A DNA stretch of 64,000 bases from Thalassobacillus_A hwangdonensis (lineage in GTDB: Bacteria > Bacillota > Bacilli > Bacillales > Halobacillaceae): positions 62,001 to 126,000 of the forward strand of contig NZ_JBHTKL010000001.1 of NCBI RefSeq assembly GCF_042675915.1. The letters are read 5' to 3'. The notes under the pieces were generated by a model that saw only the letters and a program-made list of their open reading frames with translations, made no database searches and was not told the origin of the DNA. Numbering within the stretch: the first letter of the stretch is position 1; every line of letters begins with the position of its first letter. This document shows, one piece after another, positions 9,260-17,457 of this stretch. The position numbers were made by a program, and so were the translations under genes.

Positions 9260-10003
9260 TTGAAATTGTTGATTGCACAGCAGATTCAAAAGAAATATAA
9301 ACAGAAGATCATCGTGGACAAGGTGAGCTTCAAAGTAAATGAAGGGGAATGTGTAGGGATCATCGGACCTAATGGCGCAGGAAAGTCCACATTGCTCAAA
9401 ATGCTTGCTACAGTTGAAAAGCCGTCGCAAGGCACCCTTCGCTTCCATGAGCTGGGTTATGATGGAAATATAAAGAAAATCAGAAAAAAGGTCGGTTATA
9501 TTCCGCAGGATATTGCCTTGTTTGAAGAGTTGACGGTCAAACAGCAAATTCAATCGTGGAGTAGATTAAGTCAGGGAAAAATCGATAAGCGCCATGTCGA
9601 TGACATGATTGAAATCCTCCGTTTGAATGAAGTGATGAAAAAACGGACGTCTGATCTATCAGGAGGGTGGAAACGAAAGCTTAACTTATGTATTGGAATC
9701 TTGCATAAGCCTGAGCTTTGCCTGCTGGATGAACCAACTGCAGGAATTGACATTGCTGCCAGAAAAGAAATCATGGATTGGTTGAAGCGACTGCAACAGC
9801 AGGGGATGACACTGATGTTCATCAGTCATGATTGGCATGAACTGAGAGCATTAAGTGACCGGCTTCTCATCGTTGATCAGGGAAGGCTTCTGTTCGATGG
9901 GACAATAGATGAAATGAAATTTATGAAGTACGATGATGGTTCCAGGGATTTGTCCAATATTGTCCAAGCTGGTCTGGAATATGAGCATGGATGGGGGAGG
10001 TGA
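9260..10003 (+). CDS. ABC transporter ATP-binding protein
   Basis: A 247-residue ATPase with Walker A GPNGAGKST (residues 36-44), a Q-loop (YIPQDIAL), the signature LSGGWKRKL, Walker B CLLDEPTAGID and the switch histidine (FISHDWHE). It powers the two preceding ABC-2 permeases. The start is TTG at 9260, directly after the permease stop, with AGAGGA upstream. Its 3' end lies just before the deaminase gene. Confidence 0.92.
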   Translation: MKLLIAQQIQKKYKQKIIVDKVSFKVNEGECVGIIGPNGAGKSTLLKMLATVEKPSQGTLRFHELGYDGNIKKIRKKVGYIPQDIALFEELTVKQQIQSWSRLSQGKIDKRHVDDMIEILRLNEVMKKRTSDLSGGWKRKLNLCIGILHKPELCLLDEPTAGIDIAARKEIMDWLKRLQQQGMTLMFISHDWHELRALSDRLLIVDQGRLLFDGTIDEMKFMKYDDGSRDLSNIVQAGLEYEHGWGR

Positions 10004-10008
10004 ATGAA

Positions 10009-10488
10009 GTGGAGCATGAGTACTACATGAGTGAGGCATTGAAAGAAGCGGAGGAGGCAGGGAAACGTGGAGACTTACCTGTAGGCGCAGTGATTGTACA
10101 TAAGCATACAATTGTAGCCCGCGGCTCGAATAAAATTGAAACGATGGACAGCCGAGTTGCCCATGCGGAGATGATCGCCATCCAGTCCTGCGCTGCATAT
10201 CTCAAAAAACATCAGGAGGAATGCATCCTTTATACTACTGTGGAACCTTGTATCATGTGCTTGAGTACCATTGTCATGGCAAATATCCGGCATGTGGTAT
10301 TTGCAACGAAAGACCATTATATGGCGATGGATCGTTTTATAGCCTCCAACCCATACATCGAAAAAAGGATTCATACATATGAAAGTGGTATTTTGGAAGA
10401 CAAGTCACAACACCTTTTAAAAACTTACTCCCCATACATGGCCGAAGTCGTCATTAATGGGAGAAAGCCCGCATTGTACAAGGAATGA
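10009..10488 (+). CDS. Nucleoside deaminase (CDA/TadA fold)
   Basis: A zinc-dependent deaminase of the cytidine/guanine/tRNA-adenosine deaminase superfamily, about 159 residues. The zinc ligands are visible as HAE (His plus catalytic Glu) and PCIMC (two Cys). It is close in size to TadA and guanine deaminase, but the C-terminus (MAEVVINGRKPALYKE) is not that of canonical TadA, so the substrate is left open. GTG at 10009 is the preferred start because GGGGGAGG (9993-10000) lies eight bases upstream; an in-frame ATG at 9991 has no such site. It is probably read through from the ABC operon. Confidence 0.8.
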   Translation: MEHEYYMSEALKEAEEAGKRGDLPVGAVIVHKHTIVARGSNKIETMDSRVAHAEMIAIQSCAAYLKKHQEECILYTTVEPCIMCLSTIVMANIRHVVFATKDHYMAMDRFIASNPYIEKRIHTYESGILEDKSQHLLKTYSPYMAEVVINGRKPALYKE

Positions 10489-10647
10489 GAAAGGGGAGAC
10501 GATCTTCAGGCTGGCGAGAAAGTCTTGGCAGCCTTATTTATTTTAGGTAAGTGAGTCTATACAATGTGGAAAGCTTGTCAGAACATGAAGGTATTGTTCT
10601 TTACATTTCCAGGTAGTGTTAGGCGAAGGAGAGTCTTTTTCGATTAA

Positions 10648-10771
10648 GGGTGGGCGGTACCATGAGACTCCTGCGGAAAAACGGGCGGTCCGAGATCCTG
10701 CAGTGTGGTTTTCACGAGGAGGCTCGTGTGTTCGTCCGCGGAAAGCGAGTGGTACTCGCCCGCACGTACGC
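10648..10771. repeat. Structured interspersed repeat of Bacillaceae type
   Basis: The segment contains GAGACTCCTGCGGAA, a central ACGAGGAGGCTCG and TCCGCGGAAAGCGAG, an arrangement I recognise from dispersed intergenic elements in Bacillaceae genomes (consensus of the type GAGACTCCTGCGGGA ... GAGGAGGCT ... CCGCGGAAAGCGA). Its ends pair: GGGCGGTACCA (10652-10662) with TGGTACTCGCCC (10750-10761). It is clearly more GC-rich than its surroundings. No protein gene is credible in the gap 10489-10814. The function of such elements is unknown to me. Confidence 0.7.
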
Positions 10772-10780
10772 ATATAAAAA

Positions 10781-10812
10781 GCTTGTAGAGAACATTGGGG
10801 TTCTTTACAAGC
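10781..10812. repeat. Hairpin flanking the structured repeat
   Basis: GCTTGTAGAGAAC pairs with GTTCTTTACAAGC with one G-T pair. A related sequence, GCTTGTCAGAAC ... GTTCTTTACA (10573-10605), flanks the element on the other side, so the core repeat sits between two similar imperfect dyads. Confidence 0.55.
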
Positions 10813-10814
10813 AG

Positions 10815-10843
10815 AGGATGGCCTTAGTGGTCATCCTTTTTGT
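10815..10843 (+). terminator. Rho-independent terminator after the deaminase region
   Basis: GGATGGCC / GGTCATCC stem (one G-T pair) followed by TTTTT. It overlaps the 3' end of the convergent tetR gene. Confidence 0.7.
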
Positions 10844-11450
10844 GTATGGATTCATCTTGATTTCCCATCAGTCCGTAAAAAAATAAATGGGTGATTTCAT
10901 GGGTCATCCTTTCAAGATCACCTTTTGTCTGATAGATCTCCGGATGGTTTTTAAGTCCCTGGTAATACATATCGATATAAAGCATCACTGCCTGTGGAGA
11001 AAGATCCGGATGAATAGCGCCTTCTCGCTTTCCATTCTCAATCAATTTCATGAAAATCGGCATGACTTCCTTGAAATAATACTCCTGGATGAATGCATTG
11101 ATATCTGGCTGGTCGGAGATGATGGTCTTAAGAAAGTCCGCATCAAGGCTCATGACCGATTCATGCTTATCATGGATCAGCGAAGTGATTTTGTCTTTGA
11201 AGTTTTTATCGCTGTCTTCAACGATTCCTCGGAAATACTCCAGCTGATTGGTTGCATATGCTTTGACAGTTTCGATCAATAACTCGTCCTTACCACCAAA
11301 ATAGTTATATATGGTCACTTGTGATACCTGTGCCTTCTTGGCAATTTCCTGAATCGTCACTTTCTGGACACCATGCATTGAAAAAAGCTCCTGGGCTGAT
11401 TGAATGATGTTATTCTTCTTACGTTCTTTACGTCTTTCAAAACCGTTCAC
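10824..11450 (-). CDS. TetR/AcrR family transcriptional regulator
   Basis: An N-terminal TetR helix-turn-helix is clear: AQELFSMHGVQKVTIQEIAKKAQVSQVTIYNYFGGKDEL, with the family hallmarks TIQEIAKKA and TIYNYFGGKDEL, followed by an all-helical ligand/dimer domain. Length (208) is typical. GTG at 11450 is the preferred start since AGAGG lies about eight bases upstream; a GTG three codons earlier abuts that site. Target genes are not evident: it is convergent with the ABC/deaminase operon and divergent from yhcX. The 187-base gap before yhcX must hold both promoters. Confidence 0.88.
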   Translation of the reverse strand: MNGFERRKERKKNNIIQSAQELFSMHGVQKVTIQEIAKKAQVSQVTIYNYFGGKDELLIETVKAYATNQLEYFRGIVEDSDKNFKDKITSLIHDKHESVMSLDADFLKTIISDQPDINAFIQEYYFKEVMPIFMKLIENGKREGAIHPDLSPQAVMLYIDMYYQGLKNHPEIYQTKGDLERMTHEITHLFFYGLMGNQDESIHKKDDH

Positions 11451-11637
11451 TGGCTCCACCTCTTATTTCATATCATACCCACTGTTTTGTACTAAATCAA
11501 TTCATATATTTCACTAATTTTATCAGACTAAAGGGTAGCTGCTTACGAATGAGGGTATAGGAAACTGGACATTTCACTTCTTATTTCAGTACGATAGAAG
11601 TAGATTCACTGAACGTAACAGAGAAAGGACAATGGAT

Positions 11638-13200
11638 ATGTCGAAGTTGGATTTATCGCAATTTGAAAAGAAAATGTTTGTCCGTAACCTTAAACATGAA
11701 GACATTGATCAAATTATGGAACTTCAGAAAGTATGCTTTCCAGATATGGATCCATGGAAAAAGGAACACTTGAAAAGCCATCTTGAACATTTTCCGGAAG
11801 GACAGTTCGTCGTGGAATTTGACGGTAAAATCATCGGCAGCTGTTCGAGCTTGATTGTCAATTTTGATGAGTATGATGATAAACATACATGGGATGACAT
11901 CACAGATGAAGGCTACATCACTAATCATGATCCGGAAGGGTACAACTTGTATGGGATTGAGGTCATGGTCCACCCTGAATTCAGAGGGATGAAGATCGGG
12001 CGTCGCTTATATGAGGCAAGGAAGGAACTTGCAGCCAAGCTGAATTTGAAAAGCATCATCATTGGTGGCAGGATTCCAAACTATCATAAATATGAACAGG
12101 AAATGACTCCGCGTGAATATGTTGATGAAGTAAGGAATCAGAACATTTATGATCCTGTATTGACGTTTCAGGTGATGAACGGGTTTTCCGTGATGCGGAT
12201 CAATCCGAACTATCTACCGGATGATCGTCAGTCCTCCAAGTACGCTACATTGATGGAGTGGAATAACGTTGATTACCGCGCACGCACGAAGCGGCATTTC
12301 AAGACGAGTTATCCGGTGCGTATCATGGTGATCCAGTACATGATGAAGAATATTGACTCTTTCGAAGAGTTTGCCAGACAGTGTGAATATTACGTGGATG
12401 TCGCTGCGGACTTCGGAACGGATTTTGCAGTCTTCCCTGAAATCTTCACAACCCAGTTGATGTCGTTCTTAGAGGAGAAAGTGCCTTCGAAGGCTGTACG
12501 ACGTCTATCCGAGTACACAGAAGACTACATTGAGTTATTTACGCATCTAGCTGTGAAGTATAATGTCAATGTTATCGGTGGATCGCATTTTGTTGAGGAA
12601 GATGAACAGATTTACAATATATCCTACCTGTTCAGACGTGATGGCACCATCGAGAAACAATACAAAATCCACGTTACGCCTAATGAGAAGAAATGGTGGG
12701 GAATCCAGCCTGGGGACGCGGTGAAAGTATTCGATACAGACTGCGGAAAAATTGCCATCCAGATCTGTTATGATATTCAATTCCCTGAACTGGCACGCTA
12801 TGCAGTCGATCAGGGTGCGAACATCATCTTCGTGCCTTTCTGTACAGATGACCGACAAGGATACTTGCGTGTCCGCTATTGTGCACAAGCACGTGCTGTA
12901 GAGAATCAGGTGTACACGGTGATTGCTGGAACAGTTGGCAACCTGACGCAGGTGGAAAACATGGACATCCAATATGCACAATCCGGAATCTTCACCCCAT
13001 CTGATTTTGAATTCGCTAGGGACGGTATCATTGGTGAATGTAATGCAAATGTTGAAACAGTGGTCGTAGGTGATGTAGACTTAGAAATCCTGAGACGTCA
13101 ACGAAAGTCAGGAACTGTGAGGCAACTGCGTGATCGACGCCGCGACTTATTTGAATTGGAATATAAAGTCGATACTCAAATCAAACCAGAACGCACATAA
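11638..13200 (+). CDS. yhcX: YhcX-like GNAT acetyltransferase / carbon-nitrogen hydrolase fusion
   Basis: Two enzymes in one chain of about 520 residues. Residues 10-215 form a GNAT N-acetyltransferase domain (acetyl-CoA loop around HPEFRGMKIGRRLYEARK); residues about 225-510 form a nitrilase-superfamily amidohydrolase with the catalytic triad Glu268 (VFPEIF), Lys343 (YKIHVTP) and Cys377 (ICYDIQFPE). The fusion matches B. subtilis YhcX and the gene lies close to yhcY and yhcZ, as there. ATG 11638 is preferred to ATG 11632 on spacing from GAGAAAGGA. Substrates are not known to me. Confidence 0.88.
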   Translation: MSKLDLSQFEKKMFVRNLKHEDIDQIMELQKVCFPDMDPWKKEHLKSHLEHFPEGQFVVEFDGKIIGSCSSLIVNFDEYDDKHTWDDITDEGYITNHDPEGYNLYGIEVMVHPEFRGMKIGRRLYEARKELAAKLNLKSIIIGGRIPNYHKYEQEMTPREYVDEVRNQNIYDPVLTFQVMNGFSVMRINPNYLPDDRQSSKYATLMEWNNVDYRARTKRHFKTSYPVRIMVIQYMMKNIDSFEEFARQCEYYVDVAADFGTDFAVFPEIFTTQLMSFLEEKVPSKAVRRLSEYTEDYIELFTHLAVKYNVNVIGGSHFVEEDEQIYNISYLFRRDGTIEKQYKIHVTPNEKKWWGIQPGDAVKVFDTDCGKIAIQICYDIQFPELARYAVDQGANIIFVPFCTDDRQGYLRVRYCAQARAVENQVYTVIAGTVGNLTQVENMDIQYAQSGIFTPSDFEFARDGIIGECNANVETVVVGDVDLEILRRQRKSGTVRQLRDRRRDLFELEYKVDTQIKPERT

Positions 13201-13220
13201 GGTAAGAAAGGAAGATCAGA

Positions 13221-13946
13221 ATGTTAAAGAGTCAAACAGCAATCATCACAGGCGCTTCCCGAGGAATCGGTAAAGAAGTGGCACGCCAGCTCGCAGCTGA
13301 GGGAGTGAAGCTTTCCATCCTGGGCAGCTCAAGTCAAATCCATGAAACAGCAGAAGAACTGAAGAATGAAGGGTATGAAGATGTACTTGCCTTTGTAGCC
13401 GATGTCAGCAATGAAAATGACATTGAGCAGGTAGTGGAAAAAACGAAAAAAGCATACGGGAAAGTGGATATGCTGATCAATAACGCTGGAATAGGTAAAT
13501 TCAAATCGGTAGAAGAAGTGACTGTGGAAGAATGGAAGAAGACCTTTGAAGTGAATGTCCAAGGAGTATTCCTGGCTACTAAAGCAGTATTGCCATACAT
13601 GAAACAAGAAAAGTTTGGTACGATCATCACCGTCGCATCGGATGTATCCCGCTACACGATTCCTGAAGGTGGTTCCCTTTATACAGCAACGAAATACGCA
13701 GTACAAGGGTTCATGGGTTCAATCGCTCAGGAAGTCAGAAAGGACGGCATCCGTGTCGGTACGATCAATCCTGGCATGGTCGATACGTACTTCGCTGAAA
13801 GCAAGCAGGGCCTTCCAGAAAAAGAGAACTGGCTGAAAGTAAGCGATATTGCTGCTTCAATCGTGCATATGGCACGTGCACCAAAACATATGCTGATCGA
13901 TGAGCTTCACCTGCACCCTTTAGAACAAGAATATCCACGTCCATAA
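13221..13946 (+). CDS. Short-chain dehydrogenase/reductase (SDR)
   Basis: A classical SDR of 241 residues: nucleotide-binding TGASRGIG (residues 10-17), NNAG after the fourth strand, and the catalytic Tyr154-x3-Lys158 (YTATK). The family reduces ketones or oxidises alcohols with NAD(P)H, and 3-oxoacyl-ACP reductase-like members look alike, but the C-terminus gives no clear substrate. It follows yhcX by 20 bases with its own AAGGAAG site, so the two are probably co-transcribed. Confidence 0.88.
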   Translation: MLKSQTAIITGASRGIGKEVARQLAAEGVKLSILGSSSQIHETAEELKNEGYEDVLAFVADVSNENDIEQVVEKTKKAYGKVDMLINNAGIGKFKSVEEVTVEEWKKTFEVNVQGVFLATKAVLPYMKQEKFGTIITVASDVSRYTIPEGGSLYTATKYAVQGFMGSIAQEVRKDGIRVGTINPGMVDTYFAESKQGLPEKENWLKVSDIAASIVHMARAPKHMLIDELHLHPLEQEYPRP

Positions 13947-13955
13947 AAGTAAATG

Positions 13956-13991
13956 AAGCGGATAGCTGTGCGAACAGCCGTCCGCTTTTTT
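13956..13991 (+). terminator. Rho-independent terminator after the SDR gene
   Basis: AAGCGGA...AGCTGT with loop GCGA, paired to ACAGC...TCCGCTT, then TTTTT. Confidence 0.88.
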
Positions 13992-14036
13992 CATGTATAA
14001 TAGAAGCAAATAGCCAACCAGAGAGGAGGCGGACAT

Positions 14037-15455
14037 GTGGAAAAAGCAAAACTGCAAACGCTGAAGCACATTGCCGAACTGCTGAATCGATCGTCCAAAA
14101 AGCATGACACTTTACATAACGTATTACAGGAGTTCATTGCAATATCCAAGTTTGAAACTGGGTGGATCTTTCTTGAAGAGAATGGGAAAGTCTCATTAGT
14201 GGCAGATCGATCACTTCCCCCGGCACTGAAACGGAATGATAAAGCGTTGATGTGTGGTGAAGACTGCTATTGCATTAGTAAATATAAAAAAGGATTGCTT
14301 AAATCAGCCACGAACGTCATTGGTTGTAAGCGGATTGAAGAGGCACATACTTATGGGGACGAAGCTACGTGCGGATTAACCCATCATGCAACTGTTCCAC
14401 TAAAGACTCCTTCTCAGTCATTCGGTCTATTGAATGTTGCAATGCCCGGAACAGAGACCTACACGGAAGAACTGGAGCTCCTGGAGTCCATCGCGCTACA
14501 GATAGGATCTGCGCTTGAAAGGATCCATCAATTTGAGCTGGAGGAAGTGCGTAACGAACTGCTTAGCAGTGCACATACGATTGCGAATTCCTTCCAATCA
14601 GCGGGAGATCCGGATCAATTGAAAGTATTGTTCGAAGCCGAGCTGCATACATTATTCAAGGTTGATTCATTCATATGGGGAAATGGTGGTTCACCTTATG
14701 AAGAAATCCTTCATTCCATCACTCCATGGGGACCGGTTTACCTTTCAAGAGCACAACCTTTCCTCCCTTTCGAAAAAGAAACATTTGATATGCTTGTCCA
14801 ATATGCAGATGTAGCGAAACGACGATTAGACTTGATGGAAAAAGAAAAAGATCTTGTCCGTATTGAAGAACGATCGAAGTTAGGGCAGGACCTCCATGAC
14901 TCCATCAGTCAGCTGCTATTTTCAATTGTGCTGACATCGAAGGCGTTGAAACAACAAGGAAAAGACACAGAACTGACAGAACAGATCAGTTATATCCATG
15001 AGTTGTCGTCAGAGGCATTAAAAGAAATGCGAGCTTTGATTTCAGAACAAAAACATAGGAATCTTCGGGAGGGATTATTAGCTGAGCTGAAACGATATGC
15101 AAAACTACTGGGACTATCGGTTACCAGCCACTCCTCCGGAACCACCACCATTCCTTATGCAATTGAAGAAGCGTTGCTGCGGATCGGTCAGGAATCTCTG
15201 CATAATGTGAAACAGCATGCGGGTACGGATCATATTTCCATCCGGCTGGACAAAGGGAAGGATTGCATCGCATTATGGCTGCAGGATGACGGATGCGGAT
15301 TTGACATGAATCACATCCATTCGTCTCCTTCATTCGGAATAAAAGGTATGCAGGAGCGTGTAAAGTTATATGATGGGGCATTAAATATCGAGTCAAATAG
15401 AGGAGAAGGTACGATAATCAAGGTGAGTATTCCGATTAAGGGGGGAGCTGGATGA
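14037..15455 (+). CDS. yhcY: GAF-domain sensor histidine kinase, YhcY/AirS-like
   Basis: A cytoplasmic sensor kinase of 472 residues without membrane segments. Residues about 20-165 form a GAF domain containing Cys73, Cys77, Cys79, Cys97 and Cys112; the staphylococcal relative AirS carries a redox-active Fe-S cluster in this place. Residues about 270-345 are a HisKA_3 dimerisation domain with the phosphorylated His287 (LGQDLHDS), and the end is an HATPase domain (DDGCGFD; GIKGMQERV). GTG at 14037 follows GAGGAGG by seven bases; TATAAT at 13996-14001 is a likely -10. It overlaps the regulator gene by four bases. Confidence 0.9.
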   Translation: MEKAKLQTLKHIAELLNRSSKKHDTLHNVLQEFIAISKFETGWIFLEENGKVSLVADRSLPPALKRNDKALMCGEDCYCISKYKKGLLKSATNVIGCKRIEEAHTYGDEATCGLTHHATVPLKTPSQSFGLLNVAMPGTETYTEELELLESIALQIGSALERIHQFELEEVRNELLSSAHTIANSFQSAGDPDQLKVLFEAELHTLFKVDSFIWGNGGSPYEEILHSITPWGPVYLSRAQPFLPFEKETFDMLVQYADVAKRRLDLMEKEKDLVRIEERSKLGQDLHDSISQLLFSIVLTSKALKQQGKDTELTEQISYIHELSSEALKEMRALISEQKHRNLREGLLAELKRYAKLLGLSVTSHSSGTTTIPYAIEEALLRIGQESLHNVKQHAGTDHISIRLDKGKDCIALWLQDDGCGFDMNHIHSSPSFGIKGMQERVKLYDGALNIESNRGEGTIIKVSIPIKGGAG

Positions 15456-16093
15456 CGATCAGAATCATGATTGCTGACGACCATAAAGTAGTACGAAAAG
15501 GGCTGGAATTCTTTTTTCAGACGCAACCTGACATCGAAGTAGTAGGTGAAGCGGATGGGGGCAAAGAATTGTTGGAAAAGCTTGCGGAAACCAATGTGGA
15601 ACTTGTCCTTTTGGATGTGCAGATGCCTGATATGGACGGAATTGAAACGATGAAACGCATTCGTGAAAATTTCCCGGCTATGAAGGTCCTCATGCTGACC
15701 AGCTTTTCTGACTATGACACGGTGATTCCTGCCATACAGGCAGGAGCCAATGGCTACCAATTGAAAGACATCGACCCGGATGAATTGGCGAATGTAATTA
15801 GAAAGATACATAAAGGGGAAACGATGATTGATTCAAAAGCTGCCGCTCAACTGATGACCCATGTCACAGGCTCCAATGAGACCGAAGAGAAGAAAAGAAT
15901 CGGTGAGCTTACGAAGCGGGAAATGGACGTGCTGCAGGAAATCATGCAAGGGAAAAGCAATAAAGAAATTGCGAATACCTTATTCATTACAGAAAAGACT
16001 GTGAAAACGCATGTATCCAATATTTTTCTGAAGCTGGAGGTACAGGACCGGACGCAGGCTGCATTATTTGGCGTGAAATATTTGTCATCATAA
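15452..16093 (+). CDS. yhcZ: NarL/FixJ-family response regulator, YhcZ-like
   Basis: A 213-residue regulator: receiver domain with the acidic pair Asp9-Asp10, phosphorylation site Asp55 (LLDVQMPDMDG) and Lys in YQLKDI, then a LuxR-type helix-turn-helix (LTKREMDVLQEIMQGKS; ITEKTVKTHVSNI). ATGA overlap with the kinase gene shows that they form a two-component system. In B. subtilis the same pair follows yhcX. Targets are not visible here. Confidence 0.92.
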   Translation: MTIRIMIADDHKVVRKGLEFFFQTQPDIEVVGEADGGKELLEKLAETNVELVLLDVQMPDMDGIETMKRIRENFPAMKVLMLTSFSDYDTVIPAIQAGANGYQLKDIDPDELANVIRKIHKGETMIDSKAAAQLMTHVTGSNETEEKKRIGELTKREMDVLQEIMQGKSNKEIANTLFITEKTVKTHVSNIFLKLEVQDRTQAALFGVKYLSS

Positions 16094-16115
16094 AAGCTCC
16101 CGGCAAGCGGGAGCT
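16091..16115 (-). terminator. Rho-independent terminator of yhdB
   Basis: Perfect stem AGCTCCCG / CGGGAGCT. The T run (TTTTA) is present on the minus strand only, so it serves the convergent yhdB-like gene; on the plus strand it is at most a weak stop for yhcZ. Confidence 0.65.
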
Positions 16116-16121
16116 GTAACA

Positions 16122-16355
16122 TCAAACAGTCATTACCGGAGCTGTCGTAGCCATGGCGTGATCGATATAATGAAGCAATTCTTCATGCGATTCCATCAAC
16201 TGTTGATCCGTGGAAGAATAATGGAATGCATGGAGGAATACTTCGATTTTTTTGGATAGAAAATGATCATCTGTTCGGACCATGAGAATCAATAGGTCAT
16301 CCCATTGCCCCCAGATGGTGTAATACAGTGCACGGTCATAGTCACTGTAGATCAT
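16122..16355 (-). CDS. yhdB: YhdB family small protein
   Basis: A 77-residue protein with the YhdB pattern near its N-terminus (DYDRALYYT, WDDLLILMVRT) followed by a helical region and a C-terminal LLHYIDHA. Function unknown. The neighbourhood yhcX-yhcY-yhcZ-yhdB agrees with B. subtilis, which supports the name. AAGGGGATG lies just upstream of the start. Confidence 0.7.
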   Translation of the reverse strand: MIYSDYDRALYYTIWGQWDDLLILMVRTDDHFLSKKIEVFLHAFHYSSTDQQLMESHEELLHYIDHAMATTAPVMTV

Positions 16356-16515
16356 ACTTCACATCCCCTTTCTTTTGAAGGGTTGATGTTAGTATGCCCA
16401 GATGCAAGTACCCATGATAGGCTGAAATGTACCACAAAAGGAAAGAAATGAGCGAATGAAACCGCGATGTTTATCCGAAAATAAAGGTACATTTCATTGT
16501 AAAGGAGTCATGCTT

Positions 16516-16704
16516 ATGACCAGTCATAATGGCAGTAAAGGAAGCAAGAATCAAAATTCGCCGAAACGTACAGGTAAGCTTCCTGGTGGAGTGGAACAAG
16601 AAGAATTTGCAAAAGAAATTGCAACAGGTGATCAGAATAAAGGTAGAGAATACCGTTCCAAAAAAGGTCCTAAAGCAAAATTGAAGCATCCGTATAATCA
16701 CTGA
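16516..16704 (+). CDS. Small basic hydrophilic protein, unknown
   Basis: A 62-residue protein starting MTSHNGSKGSKNQ, rich in Lys, Gly, Asn and Ser, with no hydrophobic segment. Composition and size resemble small acid-soluble spore proteins, but I cannot match a known Ssp family. ATG 16516 is chosen over the in-frame ATGs at 16510 and 16456 because AAAGGAG (16500-16506) is then nine bases away. Confidence 0.6.
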   Translation: MTSHNGSKGSKNQNSPKRTGKLPGGVEQEEFAKEIATGDQNKGREYRSKKGPKAKLKHPYNH

Positions 16705-16714
16705 TACCATTCAC

Positions 16715-16745
16715 GCACTCCGGATTGTTCTGGAGTGCTCTTATT
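16715..16745 (+). terminator. Weak Rho-independent terminator
   Basis: GCACTCCG / CTGGAGTGC stem followed by TCTTATTT. Confidence 0.5.
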
Positions 16746-16758
16746 TGCCACGATGAAT

Positions 16759-16799
16759 TTGACACAGTAATCTGAAATTTCTACAAAATATGATATAAT
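16759..16799 (+). promoter_or_regulatory. SigA-type promoter with extended -10
   Basis: TTGACA (16759-16764) is 17 bases from TACAAA, and a better extended -10, TGATATAAT (16791-16799), lies further down. Either could drive the membrane protein gene at 16848. Confidence 0.5.
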
Positions 16800-16847
16800 C
16801 AATCATGATTGTAAACATTTGGTTGTTGCTGGGGAGGAGTTAGTATC

Positions 16848-17333
16848 ATGAATGAAGATTTAATTTTAAAGATCAATATATGGGGAGCCATCGTATTCGT
16901 TCTGTTTTTATTTCTCGATATCATACTGATCGGCACAGAAACAGCATTCAATGTATTTGCACTGCTTACTGCTATCATCGGTTTGATCGTACTGATCAGT
17001 GCGGTAGTCGGGACAGTGTTGATCATTAATGAAGATAAGTGGGTTGCTATTTCGATTGTTGCTTTCCTTAGTGTCTGGGTCATGTTTTCAATTGGATATA
17101 TCTTAGGCTTTGACGAGCCTTTTATGAATTATCGGTCGTTTTTCATCACTTATTACATAATTTTCGTCGTCTCTGCAGTTTTCATGCGCATTGCATTTAA
17201 AAAAATCATTACCGTTTTTAAAATCCTGCCAGGTGTTTTCCTTTTCATTAATGCATTGATTACCTTGTATATAGTTTTCATGCATATGTGGTGGGTGCTG
17301 TCGCCTGGCGTATCAGAAGTTTTTAATGGATGA
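16848..17333 (+). CDS. Small polytopic membrane protein, unknown
   Basis: 161 residues with five predicted transmembrane helices (about residues 8-27, 32-57, 64-86, 98-118 and 123-150) and very few charged residues. No motif of a known transporter or enzyme is visible. GGGGAGGAG precedes the ATG. It is a single-gene unit between its own promoter and terminator. Confidence 0.7.
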   Translation: MNEDLILKINIWGAIVFVLFLFLDIILIGTETAFNVFALLTAIIGLIVLISAVVGTVLIINEDKWVAISIVAFLSVWVMFSIGYILGFDEPFMNYRSFFITYYIIFVVSAVFMRIAFKKIITVFKILPGVFLFINALITLYIVFMHMWWVLSPGVSEVFNG

Positions 17334-17358
17334 AGCTTTCCCTGCTTCATCTTTTTTT
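17329..17358 (+). terminator. Rho-independent terminator
   Basis: GATGAAGC / GCTTCATC stem and seven Ts; the stem overlaps the stop codon of the preceding gene. Confidence 0.88.
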
Positions 17359-17397
17359 ATTTGCTAAATATTGGCGTGTTCTTCCTTCGCATCAAAA

Positions 17398-17426
17398 GTA
17401 TAAAGCTTTTAGGAGGATACATACTA
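17398..17426 (+). promoter_or_regulatory. Sigma-G-type (forespore) promoter
   Basis: GTATA (17398-17402), 17 bases, CATACTA (17420-17426): a full match to the sigma-G pattern GHATR-N17/18-CATNHTA. It precedes a YhcN-family gene, a class that is expressed in the forespore in B. subtilis. Confidence 0.65.
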
Positions 17427-17457
17427 ACCTCAAAGCTTCTTAAGGAGGAATACAACA

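Noticed and set aside
10650..10886. 78-codon open frame across the structured repeat
   Set aside because: It runs through inverted repeats, a hairpin and a terminator; composition follows the repeat, and no convincing translation signal is present.
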